Source of the DNA: Herpetosiphon geysericola
Lineage (GTDB): Bacteria > Chloroflexota > Chloroflexia > Chloroflexales > Herpetosiphonaceae
Length of the DNA stretch: 64,000 nt
NCBI RefSeq assembly: GCF_001306135.1
Contig: NZ_LGKP01000011.1
Coordinates: forward strand, 186,001 to 250,000
Reading direction: 5' to 3'
The translations under genes were made by a program, and so were the position numbers. The notes under the pieces were generated by a model that did not search any database, was not told the origin of the DNA, and worked only from the letters and a program-made list of their open reading frames with translations. Position 1 is the first letter of the stretch; the number at the start of each line of letters is the position of its first letter. Below, piece after piece: positions 45,987 through 54,204 of this stretch.

Positions 45987-46478
45987 ATGCCAGCATTTCA
46001 GCATTGCCATTGGTGTGGGGCGGCATTCGATCGGTTGCAAGGCTTTCCGCGCAACTGTCGCGTTTGTGGCAATTCCACCTATCGAAACCCAATTCCGGTC
46101 AGCGTTATTTTAGTGCCAGTTGATAATGGCTTGTTGACGGTACGCCGTGCAATCGAGCCACGCAAAGGCCAATTAGCCTTGCCTGGTGGCTTTGTCAATT
46201 TCGATGAGAGTTGGCAGGCAGCAGGCGTGCGTGAGGTGTTCGAGGAAACCAATATTCAGCTTGCGGTGCAAAGCATTCGCGATTGGTGGACGCGTAGCAC
46301 ACCTGATGGCATGATTTTGATTTTTGGCTTGGCCGAGCCAATCAGCCGCGCCGCGATTCCAACTGATTTTGATCGCAGCGAAACCGAAGAATTAGTCGTG
46401 ATTGATCGCCCGCAAGTGTTGGCGTTTCCGTTGCACAACGAGGCTATGCAGGCCTATTTTGAGCGCTTGCAAGCTTGA
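45987..46478 (+). CDS. Nudix hydrolase with N-terminal zinc ribbon
   Basis: 163 residues. The zinc ribbon has Cys7, Cys10, Cys24 and Cys27 (CHWC and CRVC). The Nudix fold with box GGFVNFDESWQAAGVREVFEE ends TNI (68-90; the usual final Gly is Asn). This layout occurs in NADH pyrophosphatase-like and ADP-ribose-type Nudix proteins. The short length and lack of the SQPWPFP motif argue against NudC. It hydrolyses a nucleoside diphosphate derivative that cannot be specified. A terminator follows. Confidence 0.9.
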   Translation: MPAFQHCHWCGAAFDRLQGFPRNCRVCGNSTYRNPIPVSVILVPVDNGLLTVRRAIEPRKGQLALPGGFVNFDESWQAAGVREVFEETNIQLAVQSIRDWWTRSTPDGMILIFGLAEPISRAAIPTDFDRSETEELVVIDRPQVLAFPLHNEAMQAYFERLQA

Positions 46479-46493
46479 ACTTGGCAACATAGT

Positions 46494-46528
46494 GGCTGCT
46501 TCCAATAATGCCAGAAGCAGCCAGTTTT
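46494..46528 (+). terminator. Terminator after the Nudix gene
   Basis: A 9-bp stem GGCTGCTTC/GAAGCAGCC is followed by AGTTTTC. Confidence 0.7.
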
Positions 46529-46559
46529 CATAATCAATTGAGGGTTGAATTGCCAACGC

Positions 46560-46847
46560 TTAGCGTTGCATCGTCAGTTGATATGGCCCCAAGAGCGCGC
46601 TAGGAATTTCAAGTGGTTGGTGTGCGGCAGCGTGAATGCCACTAGCTCCATGATCAATGATTTGATATAACGCGACGTTGGCCGCTGTGTGGTGAAGGCG
46701 AAGCGTGAATGTCTGAGCGGCTTGGTGTGCCTCAATCGTCTGTGCTTGGGCTTGCTCTACCCCGGCCAATGATTGTGCCGTTAATAGCGCAACCACCAGC
46801 AGCATCGTAAAGCAAATGCTTAAACTGCTAACAACCAATGCCCGCAT
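46560..46847 (-). CDS. Small secreted or membrane-anchored protein
   Basis: 95 residues. It begins with a signal peptide or single transmembrane helix (about 1-25, ending LLTAQSLA), then an AQAQ-rich cleavage region. A short mature part follows with HHTAANVALYQIIDHGASG. No family recognised. Ribosome site AAGGA lies before the ATG at 46847. It might be a peptide-like exported factor or an unimportant small lipobox-free exported protein; no neighbour suggests a role. Confidence 0.6.
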   Translation of the reverse strand: MRALVVSSLSICFTMLLVVALLTAQSLAGVEQAQAQTIEAHQAAQTFTLRLHHTAANVALYQIIDHGASGIHAAAHQPLEIPSALLGPYQLTMQR

Positions 46848-46942
46848 AGATGCGTGTCCTTAAAAAAGTTAACGATTATGCTGCAATGTAGTAGATTTTG
46901 TTGCATTTGCCTATAGTGCAACAGTCCTACTTTGCTATAGTT

Positions 46943-47500
46943 TCACTGCGAATCAGGCGCTTGCTCAGCATCATCTTGGGCACGAATTGCTGCCGTATAT
47001 TCAGGGTGCTGCACAAAGTGACCATCCTGCAAAATTTCGCTATCCCATGGGTTCATAATCAATTGATCTGAGAGTAGCCCAACATAATCGGGCCGTGGGC
47101 TAGCCCAGGTATGGGCATATAAGGCAGCAGTTTTGACATCAGCAGCACCCATATCGCGCACAACCAAGCCAGCAACCAACAGCGTTTGGCCCGAATCAGC
47201 CATCTCATCGACAATCAGCACCCGCCGATTGCGCACTTTTGCTGGTGGTTTGACCAACCACGATGGATCTCGGCGCACAACTTGATCTTCAAAGCGCCTG
47301 GTTAAGCGAATTGGGTAGAGTTCGCGGCGCAAGGCGTAAGAAAGCAAGGTTGCTGGAAATAAGCCACCTCGCGCAATCCCCAAGATCAATTCTGGTCCCC
47401 ATGGGGCAATTTGCATGGCTAGTTGGCGAGTTATTTCCTCGAACCGCTGCCAACTAATCGGGTCAACGCCGCGACGGGTGCGATAATCATACGATGCCAT
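46943..47500 (-). CDS. Phosphoribosyltransferase
   Basis: 185 residues. The ATG at 47500 follows GGAGC; the longer frame is not supported. Type I PRTase fold with the PRPP loop VLIVDEMADSGQTLL near residue 92, preceded by LILGIARGGLFPATLL. It fits the hypoxanthine/xanthine-type purine salvage group (also used for uncharacterised PRTases with the same layout). Base specificity cannot be read. It lies 73 bases ahead of the aldolase gene's end, on the same strand. Confidence 0.87.
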   Translation of the reverse strand: MASYDYRTRRGVDPISWQRFEEITRQLAMQIAPWGPELILGIARGGLFPATLLSYALRRELYPIRLTRRFEDQVVRRDPSWLVKPPAKVRNRRVLIVDEMADSGQTLLVAGLVVRDMGAADVKTAALYAHTWASPRPDYVGLLSDQLIMNPWDSEILQDGHFVQHPEYTAAIRAQDDAEQAPDSQ

Positions 47501-47573
47501 AAAGTGTGCTCCATTGAAAAACGAGCGCATAGCGTGGCTATGCACTCGCTCGATTTGGCTGATTCAGCGCGGT

Positions 47574-48644
47574 TTAGGCGATGGTAACGTCTTCGCACAA
47601 GTACACATCTTGGATGGCTTGCAACAAGGCTGCACCTTCGGCTATTGGGCGTTGGAAGGCTTTGCGGCCTGAGATCAAGCCAGCCCCACCACCACGCTTG
47701 TTGATGACGGCGGTGCGGATTGCTTCGGCGGTGTCGCTTTCGCCGCTTGAAGCCCCACCTGAGTTTATCAAGCTAGCGCGGCCCATATAGCAGTTGGCAA
47801 CTTGATAGCGTACCAAGTCGATTGGGTGATCGCTGGTCAATTCGCTATAGATCCGCTTGTCGGTTTTGCCATAGGGGTTGTCTTTTGAGGTAACTGCGTT
47901 GTAGCCGCCGTTGTTTTCAGGCAATTTTTGCTTGATAATGTCGGCTTCGAGCGTTACTCCCAAGTGATTGGCTTGGCCAGTCAAGTCTGCTGAAACGTGG
48001 AAATCGGTGGTTTCGTTTTTGAAGGCATTGTTGCGCAAGTAGCACCACAAAATTGTGGCCATGCCCAACTCGTGGGCCATTTTGAAGGCTTGGGCAACTT
48101 CGACGATTTGGCGGCCAGATTCTGCTGAGCCAAAGTAGATCGTTGCGCCAACTGCAACCGCGCCCATTTCGTGAGCTTCTTTGATCGTGCCAAACAAGAT
48201 TTGGTCGAACTTGTTGGGATATGACAAAAATTCGTTGTGGTTGATTTTGACCACAAACGGAATTTTGTGGGCATATTTACGGGCAACTGCGCCCAATACA
48301 CCAAAGGTTGAGGCAACGGCGTTACAGCCACCTTCGATGCCAAGTTTGACAATATTTTCTGGGTCAAAATAGGCAGGGTTGGGAGCAAATGAAGCACCAG
48401 CTGAGTGTTCGATGCCTTGGTCGACTGGCAAAATTGAAAGATAGCCAGTGTTGGCCAAGCGGCCTGTGCCATAGAGGCTTTGCAAGCTGCGCAATACTGG
48501 AATACTGCGATCTGAGGCCGTCCAGACCCGATCAACAAAATCTGGCCCTGGTTGATGGATCAAATCTTTGCTAATCGTTTTCGATTGATGTTCTAAGAGT
48601 GACGATGCTTCATCGCCTAATAATGCTGCAATACGGTCAATCAT
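47574..48644 (-). CDS. Class I fructose-bisphosphate aldolase (FbaB/DhnA type)
   Basis: 356 residues. It is the archaeal/FbaB-type class I aldolase that forms a Schiff base and cleaves fructose-1,6-bisphosphate in glycolysis and gluconeogenesis. Visible landmarks: [44 protein letters not shown] (candidate Schiff-base lysine region), GATIYFGS and [12 protein letters not shown]. The length matches the family. AAGGAG precedes the ATG. It is close to the PRTase gene but has a 73-base gap. Confidence 0.93.
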   Translation of the reverse strand: MIDRIAALLGDEASSLLEHQSKTISKDLIHQPGPDFVDRVWTASDRSIPVLRSLQSLYGTGRLANTGYLSILPVDQGIEHSAGASFAPNPAYFDPENIVKLGIEGGCNAVASTFGVLGAVARKYAHKIPFVVKINHNEFLSYPNKFDQILFGTIKEAHEMGAVAVGATIYFGSAESGRQIVEVAQAFKMAHELGMATILWCYLRNNAFKNETTDFHVSADLTGQANHLGVTLEADIIKQKLPENNGGYNAVTSKDNPYGKTDKRIYSELTSDHPIDLVRYQVANCYMGRASLINSGGASSGESDTAEAIRTAVINKRGGGAGLISGRKAFQRPIAEGAALLQAIQDVYLCEDVTIA

Positions 48645-48730
48645 TGAGAATGCTCCTTATGGCTGACAACGCGCCCATTATAGCATGCCGCGCGCAACCA
48701 CTGGGGTGAGGAAACACTACCCATAGTGAC

Positions 48731-49276
48731 CTATTCGCTACTAGGCTGAGCATTGCGCATGCGAATCATCGAAAATTGCAATGTTGATTGGGCTACTGCC
48801 TGCTGCAAGCGCCATAAATTTGGCATAATATGCAATTCAACTCCCAAACCCACTAGTTGCCCCAATAAATCGTCAATTGGATGCAGTGCTCCTGGCCTGA
48901 CCGTGCGCAAGCTGATCCAATAGCCTGCCGCTGGATCTGATTGCTGAAAATCAGCCTGCGAAAATTCATAGGCATACAGCTTGGTTGAACGAATCCGTTC
49001 GAGCCAAATATGCTCAACTGCAATAATCGTGGGGGCGGTGCTTAGCCCAAAGAAACGCGTTTGATCCGCTGGGCTGGTGTGCTGATCGCAGCGAATACAG
49101 ATCCGTGGGCAATCACGTGGCAACAAATAGTTGACCACATGACTGCCTTGAATTGCCCACACTAAATCTGGATGTTCAGCTTGGCGCGGATGCGGACGTG
49201 GCGTAAATTGACTAATCGTGGCATCTTCGCTGAGATGATAGAGCGCCTCAGATTGTGGCTGCCACAATTTAGCCAT
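48731..49276 (-). CDS. Protein of unknown function next to a GNAT gene
   Basis: 181 residues. The ATG at 49276 follows AGGAG and overlaps the GNAT stop (ATGGCTAA), so translation is coupled. The protein has mixed alpha/beta composition with PRICIRCDQHTSPADQTRFFG and WISLRTVRPGALHPIDDLL. No known catalytic motif is seen. The coupling suggests a function shared with the acetyltransferase, but nature unknown. Confidence 0.7.
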   Translation of the reverse strand: MAKLWQPQSEALYHLSEDATISQFTPRPHPRQAEHPDLVWAIQGSHVVNYLLPRDCPRICIRCDQHTSPADQTRFFGLSTAPTIIAVEHIWLERIRSTKLYAYEFSQADFQQSDPAAGYWISLRTVRPGALHPIDDLLGQLVGLGVELHIMPNLWRLQQAVAQSTLQFSMIRMRNAQPSSE

Positions 49277-49865
49277 GATTCGCTCCTGGCACAAGCATGC
49301 TCATAGTCCGCAAATCAACGTCATCGCGCACAATATCCATCAAAATTTCGTCGTAGCGTTGATTGCCAAGCGGAATCGCGCCGCGTACCCGACCTGCCTC
49401 GCGAAAGCCAGCCCGTTCGTAAGCGCGGCCAGCGCGCGTATTGTAGCCGTAATACCAAAGCTTAATATTGTACAAATTGAGGAAGAAAAAGCCATATTCG
49501 GCCATCAAGCGCACAGCCTCGGTACCATAGCCTTTGCTGCGTTGGCTCGATTCGCCAATCAAAATGCCCAGCGCAGCGCTTTGGCGCCGATGATTGATTT
49601 CAAACAAACTAATGTTGCCAATCGGCTGGTGAGTTTCTTTGATATGAATCGCGAAGGTAATCCGTTCAGCATTTTGCTTGGACGCTTGTTGATACCAGGC
49701 TTCTTCATCTTCGAGCGTGGCGGCAAAACCGATTGCGCCCAAATTGGCGGTCATGCCAAGGTCGCTAAACCACCGCACATACAGCGGAACATGCTCATGG
49801 CGTAGGGTCGCAAAATAAATTTGTTGGCCCGTTACCACTGGATAAACTGGATTTTCACTGCTCAT
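49269..49865 (-). CDS. RimJ/RimL-type N-acetyltransferase
   Basis: 198 residues. The ATG at 49865 follows GAAGGG. GNAT_3-type domain: YFATLRHEHVPLYVRWFSD at the start, ISLFEINHRRQSAALGILIGE, the acetyl-CoA loop QRSKGYGTEAVRLMAEYGF and YNTRAGRAYERAGFREAGRVRGA. These are typical of RimJ/RimL and spermidine-type enzymes. Substrate unknown. Its end overlaps the next gene by eight bases. Confidence 0.88.
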   Translation of the reverse strand: MSSENPVYPVVTGQQIYFATLRHEHVPLYVRWFSDLGMTANLGAIGFAATLEDEEAWYQQASKQNAERITFAIHIKETHQPIGNISLFEINHRRQSAALGILIGESSQRSKGYGTEAVRLMAEYGFFFLNLYNIKLWYYGYNTRAGRAYERAGFREAGRVRGAIPLGNQRYDEILMDIVRDDVDLRTMSMLVPGANHG

Positions 49866-50146
49866 AACGACCCTTCTACAAGGCTGCAATTGTGATTATT
49901 GATTATAGGCCTTGCAGGCGCGCAAGCATCGGTTTTGCGACTGAGTTTTGGCGTAGCCTCAAAGCCCTGGGTTGCCAGCGTTTGGGCGTTTTCAGCCAAT
50001 TTGAGGATTCAGACTATTGATGGTAGTTTTCGCACTTGAATCACAGTATAATCAAGCGAACAACCCACATCGTAGCCATGCAACGCGCTTAAAACGCATG
50101 GATTGACCTTACAACGCTGATAAAAAAGCTCTGAAAGGAACCCAAA

Positions 50147-50638
50147 ATGCAGCTCCCAAATCAACCGTATGTGGTAATTGTTGACGATCAGCCAGCCGCA
50201 GCCTTGGGCTTACAAGCAGCGATTGCCGACCAACAACTAAGCTTGTTACGCAACCTTAGTTATAGTTGCGATCGCGTTAGTTCGGTGGGCGATCTCGAAC
50301 GCCAATTAGGTTTGTATCCGCCGCAAAGTATTCGTTTGATGGTGGTTGATTATGCGATGGTTGGGCGCACGCCGCTGCACATTATTTATCGCTTGCGTAC
50401 CAGCCGCAGCTTGCACCCAGCCTTGCATCCCGAAGCCTTGCTGATTGGCTGGAGCGCCTATGAAGATGTTGATTCGTTGTTTCGTTCGGTCGGCTTCGAT
50501 GGTTTTATTAGCAAGCATTTAGATCAACGTGATGTTGTCCAAGCGATCGAATGGATGTATCAGCAACGTTTGCATGGCGCTGGCTGGACGAGCGTTGGTT
50601 TGCCTTTGCCATGGGCTACGTCATCGTTAATTGCTTGA
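50147..50638 (+). CDS. Stand-alone receiver-domain response regulator
   Basis: 163 residues, AAAGGAAC upstream and a TATAAT box at 50047-50052. Receiver fold: acidic pair Asp13-Asp14 in IVDDQ, phospho-acceptor Asp68 in VVDYAM, Ser103 in GWSAY and Lys123 in SKH. No output domain follows; the last 30 residues are a helical tail. It may act by protein contact or pass phosphate on. The 3' end overlaps the convergent histidine kinase gene by 79 bases, which makes the two a likely signalling pair. Confidence 0.85.
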   Translation: MQLPNQPYVVIVDDQPAAALGLQAAIADQQLSLLRNLSYSCDRVSSVGDLERQLGLYPPQSIRLMVVDYAMVGRTPLHIIYRLRTSRSLHPALHPEALLIGWSAYEDVDSLFRSVGFDGFISKHLDQRDVVQAIEWMYQQRLHGAGWTSVGLPLPWATSSLIA

Positions 50639-51900
50639 ATGCATGGCAGGGCGAGGCTCGTACATGCGCCGCCATGGGCGTGATTTTCAAAGCTAACCCA
50701 GCCTTGATGTAAGCGTGCAACTTGCATAATTAATGCTAAGCCCAAGCCGTTGCCGCCGAGCTTGCCGCTCCAGCCAAGCACTGCTGGAATTTGATTGGTA
50801 GCGAGGCGTTGCAGCAATTCTTTGGGGTAGCCTGTGCCATGATCGCTAATCGTAATAATCACCATCGCTTGCTTAACGCTACATTCAAGTTTAATCTGCT
50901 GCTCGCTGATCAGGCTGGCTTCGATGGAATTTTGAATAATCGTGCGCAACGCCAAGCTCAGAAACAAATCATTGCCTTTGATTAAGATTGGGGCTTGGTT
51001 GCAGCCCGCTAGCTGCAAATAATTTTGATCAAACTGATGGGCGGCGCGCACCTCATTGACGATTTTGTGCAACAGCTCGGCTACATTCAGCGTTTGCAGT
51101 TGTTGTGGTTGCAACACTCCCTCGCGGGTCAAAATTAATAATTGGCTCGTTAATTGCTTAAGCTGGTGGGTTGTGGTTTGTAATGCTGCCAAGGCTTCGC
51201 TGCTGCTAATGCCTGCATTCTGCTGGGGCACATTGGCCAAAAAGCGCTCGAACATTGGCACTAAGCCTTCTAAGCCGCTGCTATAGCCGCGCAGTTCGTG
51301 CTGAAAAAAGCGAATAAATTGGCGCGCTTGTTGTTCTTGTTCCAGCTGGGCTTCGGCCTGCACCTGAATTTGAGTGGCACGGCTGGCCGAACTGCGCAAT
51401 TGCCACATGGTCAAAAATAAAAGCAAGTTGAAGACAATCACCGCTGGATTAATTAAACTCCAGCCTGCTGGATGCAAGATGCTGGCGATCACCAGAAAAA
51501 GCGGATAGCTGAAGATTGGCCATAAGCGCCCAGTTGTAATAATTGCCAGCAAAATCGGCACGGTGATTAAGATAACCGCTGCGCTTTCTAGCTTAACAAT
51601 ACTCAGCGCAATTAAACAGGTTGAGGTCATGCTGAGCACAATTAACCAGCGTGGCCAAGCCAATTGTGGGCGGCGATAGACCAACCAACCAAGCCAAAAT
51701 AGATACAATGCCAGGCTAAAATCGATCCAAATTAAGCTCTTTGAGGTGGTTTGATCGAGGCCAGCTAGCCCTAAACTGCCCACGCCAACGCTAAAGCAGG
51801 CAATTAACCATGTGATCCACGGCAATGGATCAAGTTCTTGGCCAATGCGTTGATAGGCCTTAAGCCACGATCGGAATACATTGCCCCATACATCCTTCAT
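50560..51900 (-). CDS. Membrane sensor histidine kinase
   Basis: 446 residues. The ATG at 51900 has GGAG in front. About six transmembrane helices (27-165) with almost no extracytoplasmic loop are followed by a coiled coil. The H-box has His201 in FFQHELRG, then come the N-box TIIQNSIEAS, G1 SDHGTGYP and G2 GGNGLGLALIMQVARLHQGW (key part GNGLGLAL). The many-helix, loop-free sensor resembles kinases that detect lipophilic or membrane signals (inference). It is 61 bases downstream of a polyprenyl-synthase-like gene and convergent with a receiver gene, overlapping it by 79 bases. Confidence 0.9.
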   Translation of the reverse strand: MKDVWGNVFRSWLKAYQRIGQELDPLPWITWLIACFSVGVGSLGLAGLDQTTSKSLIWIDFSLALYLFWLGWLVYRRPQLAWPRWLIVLSMTSTCLIALSIVKLESAAVILITVPILLAIITTGRLWPIFSYPLFLVIASILHPAGWSLINPAVIVFNLLLFLTMWQLRSSASRATQIQVQAEAQLEQEQQARQFIRFFQHELRGYSSGLEGLVPMFERFLANVPQQNAGISSSEALAALQTTTHQLKQLTSQLLILTREGVLQPQQLQTLNVAELLHKIVNEVRAAHQFDQNYLQLAGCNQAPILIKGNDLFLSLALRTIIQNSIEASLISEQQIKLECSVKQAMVIITISDHGTGYPKELLQRLATNQIPAVLGWSGKLGGNGLGLALIMQVARLHQGWVSFENHAHGGACTSLALPCIQAINDDVAHGKGKPTLVQPAPCKRC

Positions 51901-51961
51901 GATTGCTCCACGGATAGCTGTGGCTACCGATTGTTGGCGATCAGTGGTTGGGCCATGCTGC

Positions 51962-52984
51962 TTAGGCTTCGTGGGTTTGGGCAAGGCCAACACCGCTGAG
52001 GCGCGCCATAAATGTGCAAATCACGTCACGCATCCACGATTGCAGGGCTGGCGGCGTTTGTTCTTCGCACGCTATTGCAATCTGGTTCAAGCGATCAAGG
52101 GTTGTGGCTAATCCTGCTTCAAGCACATGCTGGTTAAGTTGCTGGAGCGTTGGCTGGTGGGTATCGCTCAACAAGGCTTGTTTTTTGCGCCAAAGTTGGC
52201 TAATGAAGCTCGCTAACTGAAGATTATTATCACATGCATCAGCAAGCGGAGCAATAACCCGACCGCGCTGAAGATCGCATCCTTCGCCAAATTGCACCCG
52301 TTGTTCTAAAAGGCCCACCACATCGTCAATATCTTGCATTATTTGGGCAAAGAAATAGGCTGAAGTTGCAGGAAAGAGCGGTTGTCGATGGTACATCAGC
52401 GCCAAATTGAGCGCAAATTCGGTCGCAATTTGGCCTTGGCGATAGCGCTGTTGCATCCATTCTTCCCAATGGGCTTGCTCGGGGTAGCTATGCTCAACTT
52501 CCCAAATTTGCAGCGCGCCTAATTCACGTAAAAAGTTCATGGTTGGCTGCACTAAGCGCGGGTCGATTTGCACCGCTAATTCTGCAACGGTGGCAGTGAG
52601 GCTGGTGGCAATTGGCGTGGCTTGGGTTACGCCAAAACGGGCGGGAACTGTTGCCCGTTCCGAGCGTCTGCTGGCAATATCAACCGTATCATCCATTACC
52701 GCCACTGCTTCCATGGTTAACATAATCACTGGTAATGCACGTTGATGGGCTGGCGTGATGCCACCTAATTGCTCGGCCAAACTTAAATAGAGCAAAGGCA
52801 GCAAAATAAACGATGGCTGTGGATTATCCACGACCACATAATCCCAAACATGTTGCAAAGGAGCTGGGATATTGAGCTGGTTGAGCAAACGCCGCGCGAC
52901 CTGTAGGTGCGGAGCGAAGCTTGCTTGAGAACGTTGAAAGATGCCTTGAAACTTTTGTGGGAAACGGATCGTGGTCTCTGACAT
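51962..52984 (-). CDS. Polyprenyl-synthase-like protein with degenerate second Asp motif (ComQ-like?)
   Basis: 340 residues. The ATG at 52984 follows GCGAGG. All-helical isoprenyl synthase fold: first Asp-rich motif DDTVD (98-102) and second site QDIDDVVG (217-224), where the last Asp of DDxxD is Gly. Lysine and arginine contacts of typical farnesyl synthases (GGKR motif) are not obvious. This is closer in style to divergent synthases such as ComQ, which prenylates a peptide pheromone. It stands directly upstream of a membrane histidine kinase, as comQ does relative to comP. An ordinary prenyl diphosphate synthase or terpene-type enzyme remains possible. Confidence 0.72.
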   Translation of the reverse strand: MSETTIRFPQKFQGIFQRSQASFAPHLQVARRLLNQLNIPAPLQHVWDYVVVDNPQPSFILLPLLYLSLAEQLGGITPAHQRALPVIMLTMEAVAVMDDTVDIASRRSERATVPARFGVTQATPIATSLTATVAELAVQIDPRLVQPTMNFLRELGALQIWEVEHSYPEQAHWEEWMQQRYRQGQIATEFALNLALMYHRQPLFPATSAYFFAQIMQDIDDVVGLLEQRVQFGEGCDLQRGRVIAPLADACDNNLQLASFISQLWRKKQALLSDTHQPTLQQLNQHVLEAGLATTLDRLNQIAIACEEQTPPALQSWMRDVICTFMARLSGVGLAQTHEA

Positions 52985-53063
52985 ACAAACCTCGCGCAAT
53001 CGCTGAAGGTTCGCGAGTTACGGTGTAAGATTGTAATGCTGCTGCTCACCGAACCAATTAAAT

Positions 53064-53092
53064 AATTTAGGATCTTTATTCTTTATTAACAA
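53064..53092 (-). promoter_or_regulatory. Candidate promoter of the polyprenyl-synthase-like gene
   Basis: On the minus strand TTGTTA, 17 bases, TAAATT; about 80 bases before the start codon. Confidence 0.4.
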
Positions 53093-53153
53093 TGGAGTTA
53101 ATACAATCGCTCAAAATGTTCACGTTTTGTCGTACTTCTGTAAGAATATGGCT

Positions 53154-53173
53154 AGTACTTCTAGTCAAGTACT
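53154..53173. other. Palindrome upstream of the synthase-like gene
   Basis: AGTACTT-N6-AAGTACT, a perfect 7-bp inverted repeat. The octamer AAGTACTT recurs near 53260 and an AAGTACT near 45487. A possible regulator site. Confidence 0.45.
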
Positions 53174-53191
53174 TTTATCCTTAGGAAAACT

Positions 53192-53217
53192 AAAAAAGAC
53201 TAGGCCAAAGCCTAGTC
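53192..53217 (-). terminator. Terminator between the peptide gene and the synthase gene
   Basis: An 8-bp stem GACTAGGC/GCCTAGTC is followed on the minus strand by six T. It closes the transcript of the 61-aa gene, 150 bases past its stop. Confidence 0.85.
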
Positions 53218-53366
53218 ATTGTTTGGGACGTGCTTAATAGTTAATCACAGAGTAGGAGTGAAGTACTTGCTCGATCTGTAAGGATTGGCAATAAAAGCTT
53301 AAACGTGCTCTTTTTTGCTTAATTGTCGCTAAAGAGCGTATTTTATTAAGGATAATTAATTATTAT

Positions 53367-53552
53367 TTACTCACTCGTGATTATTTTGCATAAATAATGA
53401 CATTGTACTGCTGAATAGGCTTGATTGAAATGGTTGGGGGCTGAATAAGCCAATTGATGGCCTAAGTGCAGGCCAATTAACAATAAAAGCATACACAGAC
53501 CAACCAACAAAAGATTACCTTGGCGTTGCGATTTTATGAGTGTTGCGTCCAT
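53367..53552 (-). CDS. Small membrane peptide, 61 aa
   Basis: The ATG at 53552 follows AGGAG. Residues about 12-32 are a strong hydrophobic helix, then a short tail ending with two cysteines (VQCHYLCK). It has a terminator downstream, so expression is likely. The next gene on the strand is the polyprenyl-synthase-like gene. A secreted or processed signal peptide is a possible reading, but it lacks the Trp that ComX pheromones carry; a plain small membrane protein is equally possible. Confidence 0.55.
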   Translation of the reverse strand: MDATLIKSQRQGNLLLVGLCMLLLLIGLHLGHQLAYSAPNHFNQAYSAVQCHYLCKIITSE

Positions 53553-53644
53553 CTGCTTGCTCCTAGGGTTCAATTGTGGCCTTTTAGGCTTGATAGTAGC
53601 AGTATGGCAAGCCAACATAACCGAAAAGTTAACGAGTAACCCGC

Positions 53645-54181
53645 TTATTCAGTGCGCTCGCGCAAAATTTGATTGAGCAACTGTATTTGTTCTTGTTGTA
53701 ATTGTACGAGTTCGCGCCATTGAGCTTCGCGTAAATCATCGATTTTGTTATGCAGGCGTTGAATTTCCAATTCGGACTTGAGGTTAATTTCGTAATCGTG
53801 GGTTGCGTCAAGCCGATCTTTGGCTGCCTGCCTGCTTTGCGACATCATAATAATTGGGGCTTGGAGCGCCGCAACGCTCGATAAAACCAAGTTCAGCAAA
53901 ATAAACGGATAAGGATCAAACGGGTGGGCCAGAAAAAGCCCGTTGATCAGCATCCATGCTAATAATGCTGTTGAGAAGCCAATTAAAAAAGGCCATGAGC
54001 CACCAAAGGACGCCACTTTATCCGCCACCCGATCGCCAAAGCTTTGGGTTTGCTCAAATTGATGATTGGTATTTTTGCTAATGGTTGGGTGTTCGATAAA
54101 ATGCTTGATTAATTCGCGTTCACGCTCGGCTAGCGCATTTAATGCTGCATTTTGATCGGCATCAGGCATCTGGTCGGCCAT
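53645..54181 (-). CDS. DUF1003 membrane protein
   Basis: 178 residues. The ATG at 54181 follows TAGGAAA. Soluble N-terminus, then two transmembrane helices (about 62-82 and 90-112) around the family motif SWPFLIGFSTALLAWMLIN and DPYPFILLNLVLS. PIIMMSQSRQAAKDR follows, then a long helical, coiled-coil-like tail. DUF1003 proteins have no settled function; several are near transporters or stress genes. It lies 23 bases after the RsbR-like gene and may be co-transcribed. Confidence 0.88.
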   Translation of the reverse strand: MADQMPDADQNAALNALAERERELIKHFIEHPTISKNTNHQFEQTQSFGDRVADKVASFGGSWPFLIGFSTALLAWMLINGLFLAHPFDPYPFILLNLVLSSVAALQAPIIMMSQSRQAAKDRLDATHDYEINLKSELEIQRLHNKIDDLREAQWRELVQLQQEQIQLLNQILRERTE

Positions 54182-54204
54182 ACGTGTGTTTCCTACATGA
54201 TTGG

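Noticed and set aside
50560-53552. A complete ComQXPA quorum-sensing locus
   Set aside because: No ComX-like peptide with the modified Trp is found and the receiver has no DNA-binding domain; only a partial resemblance is claimed.
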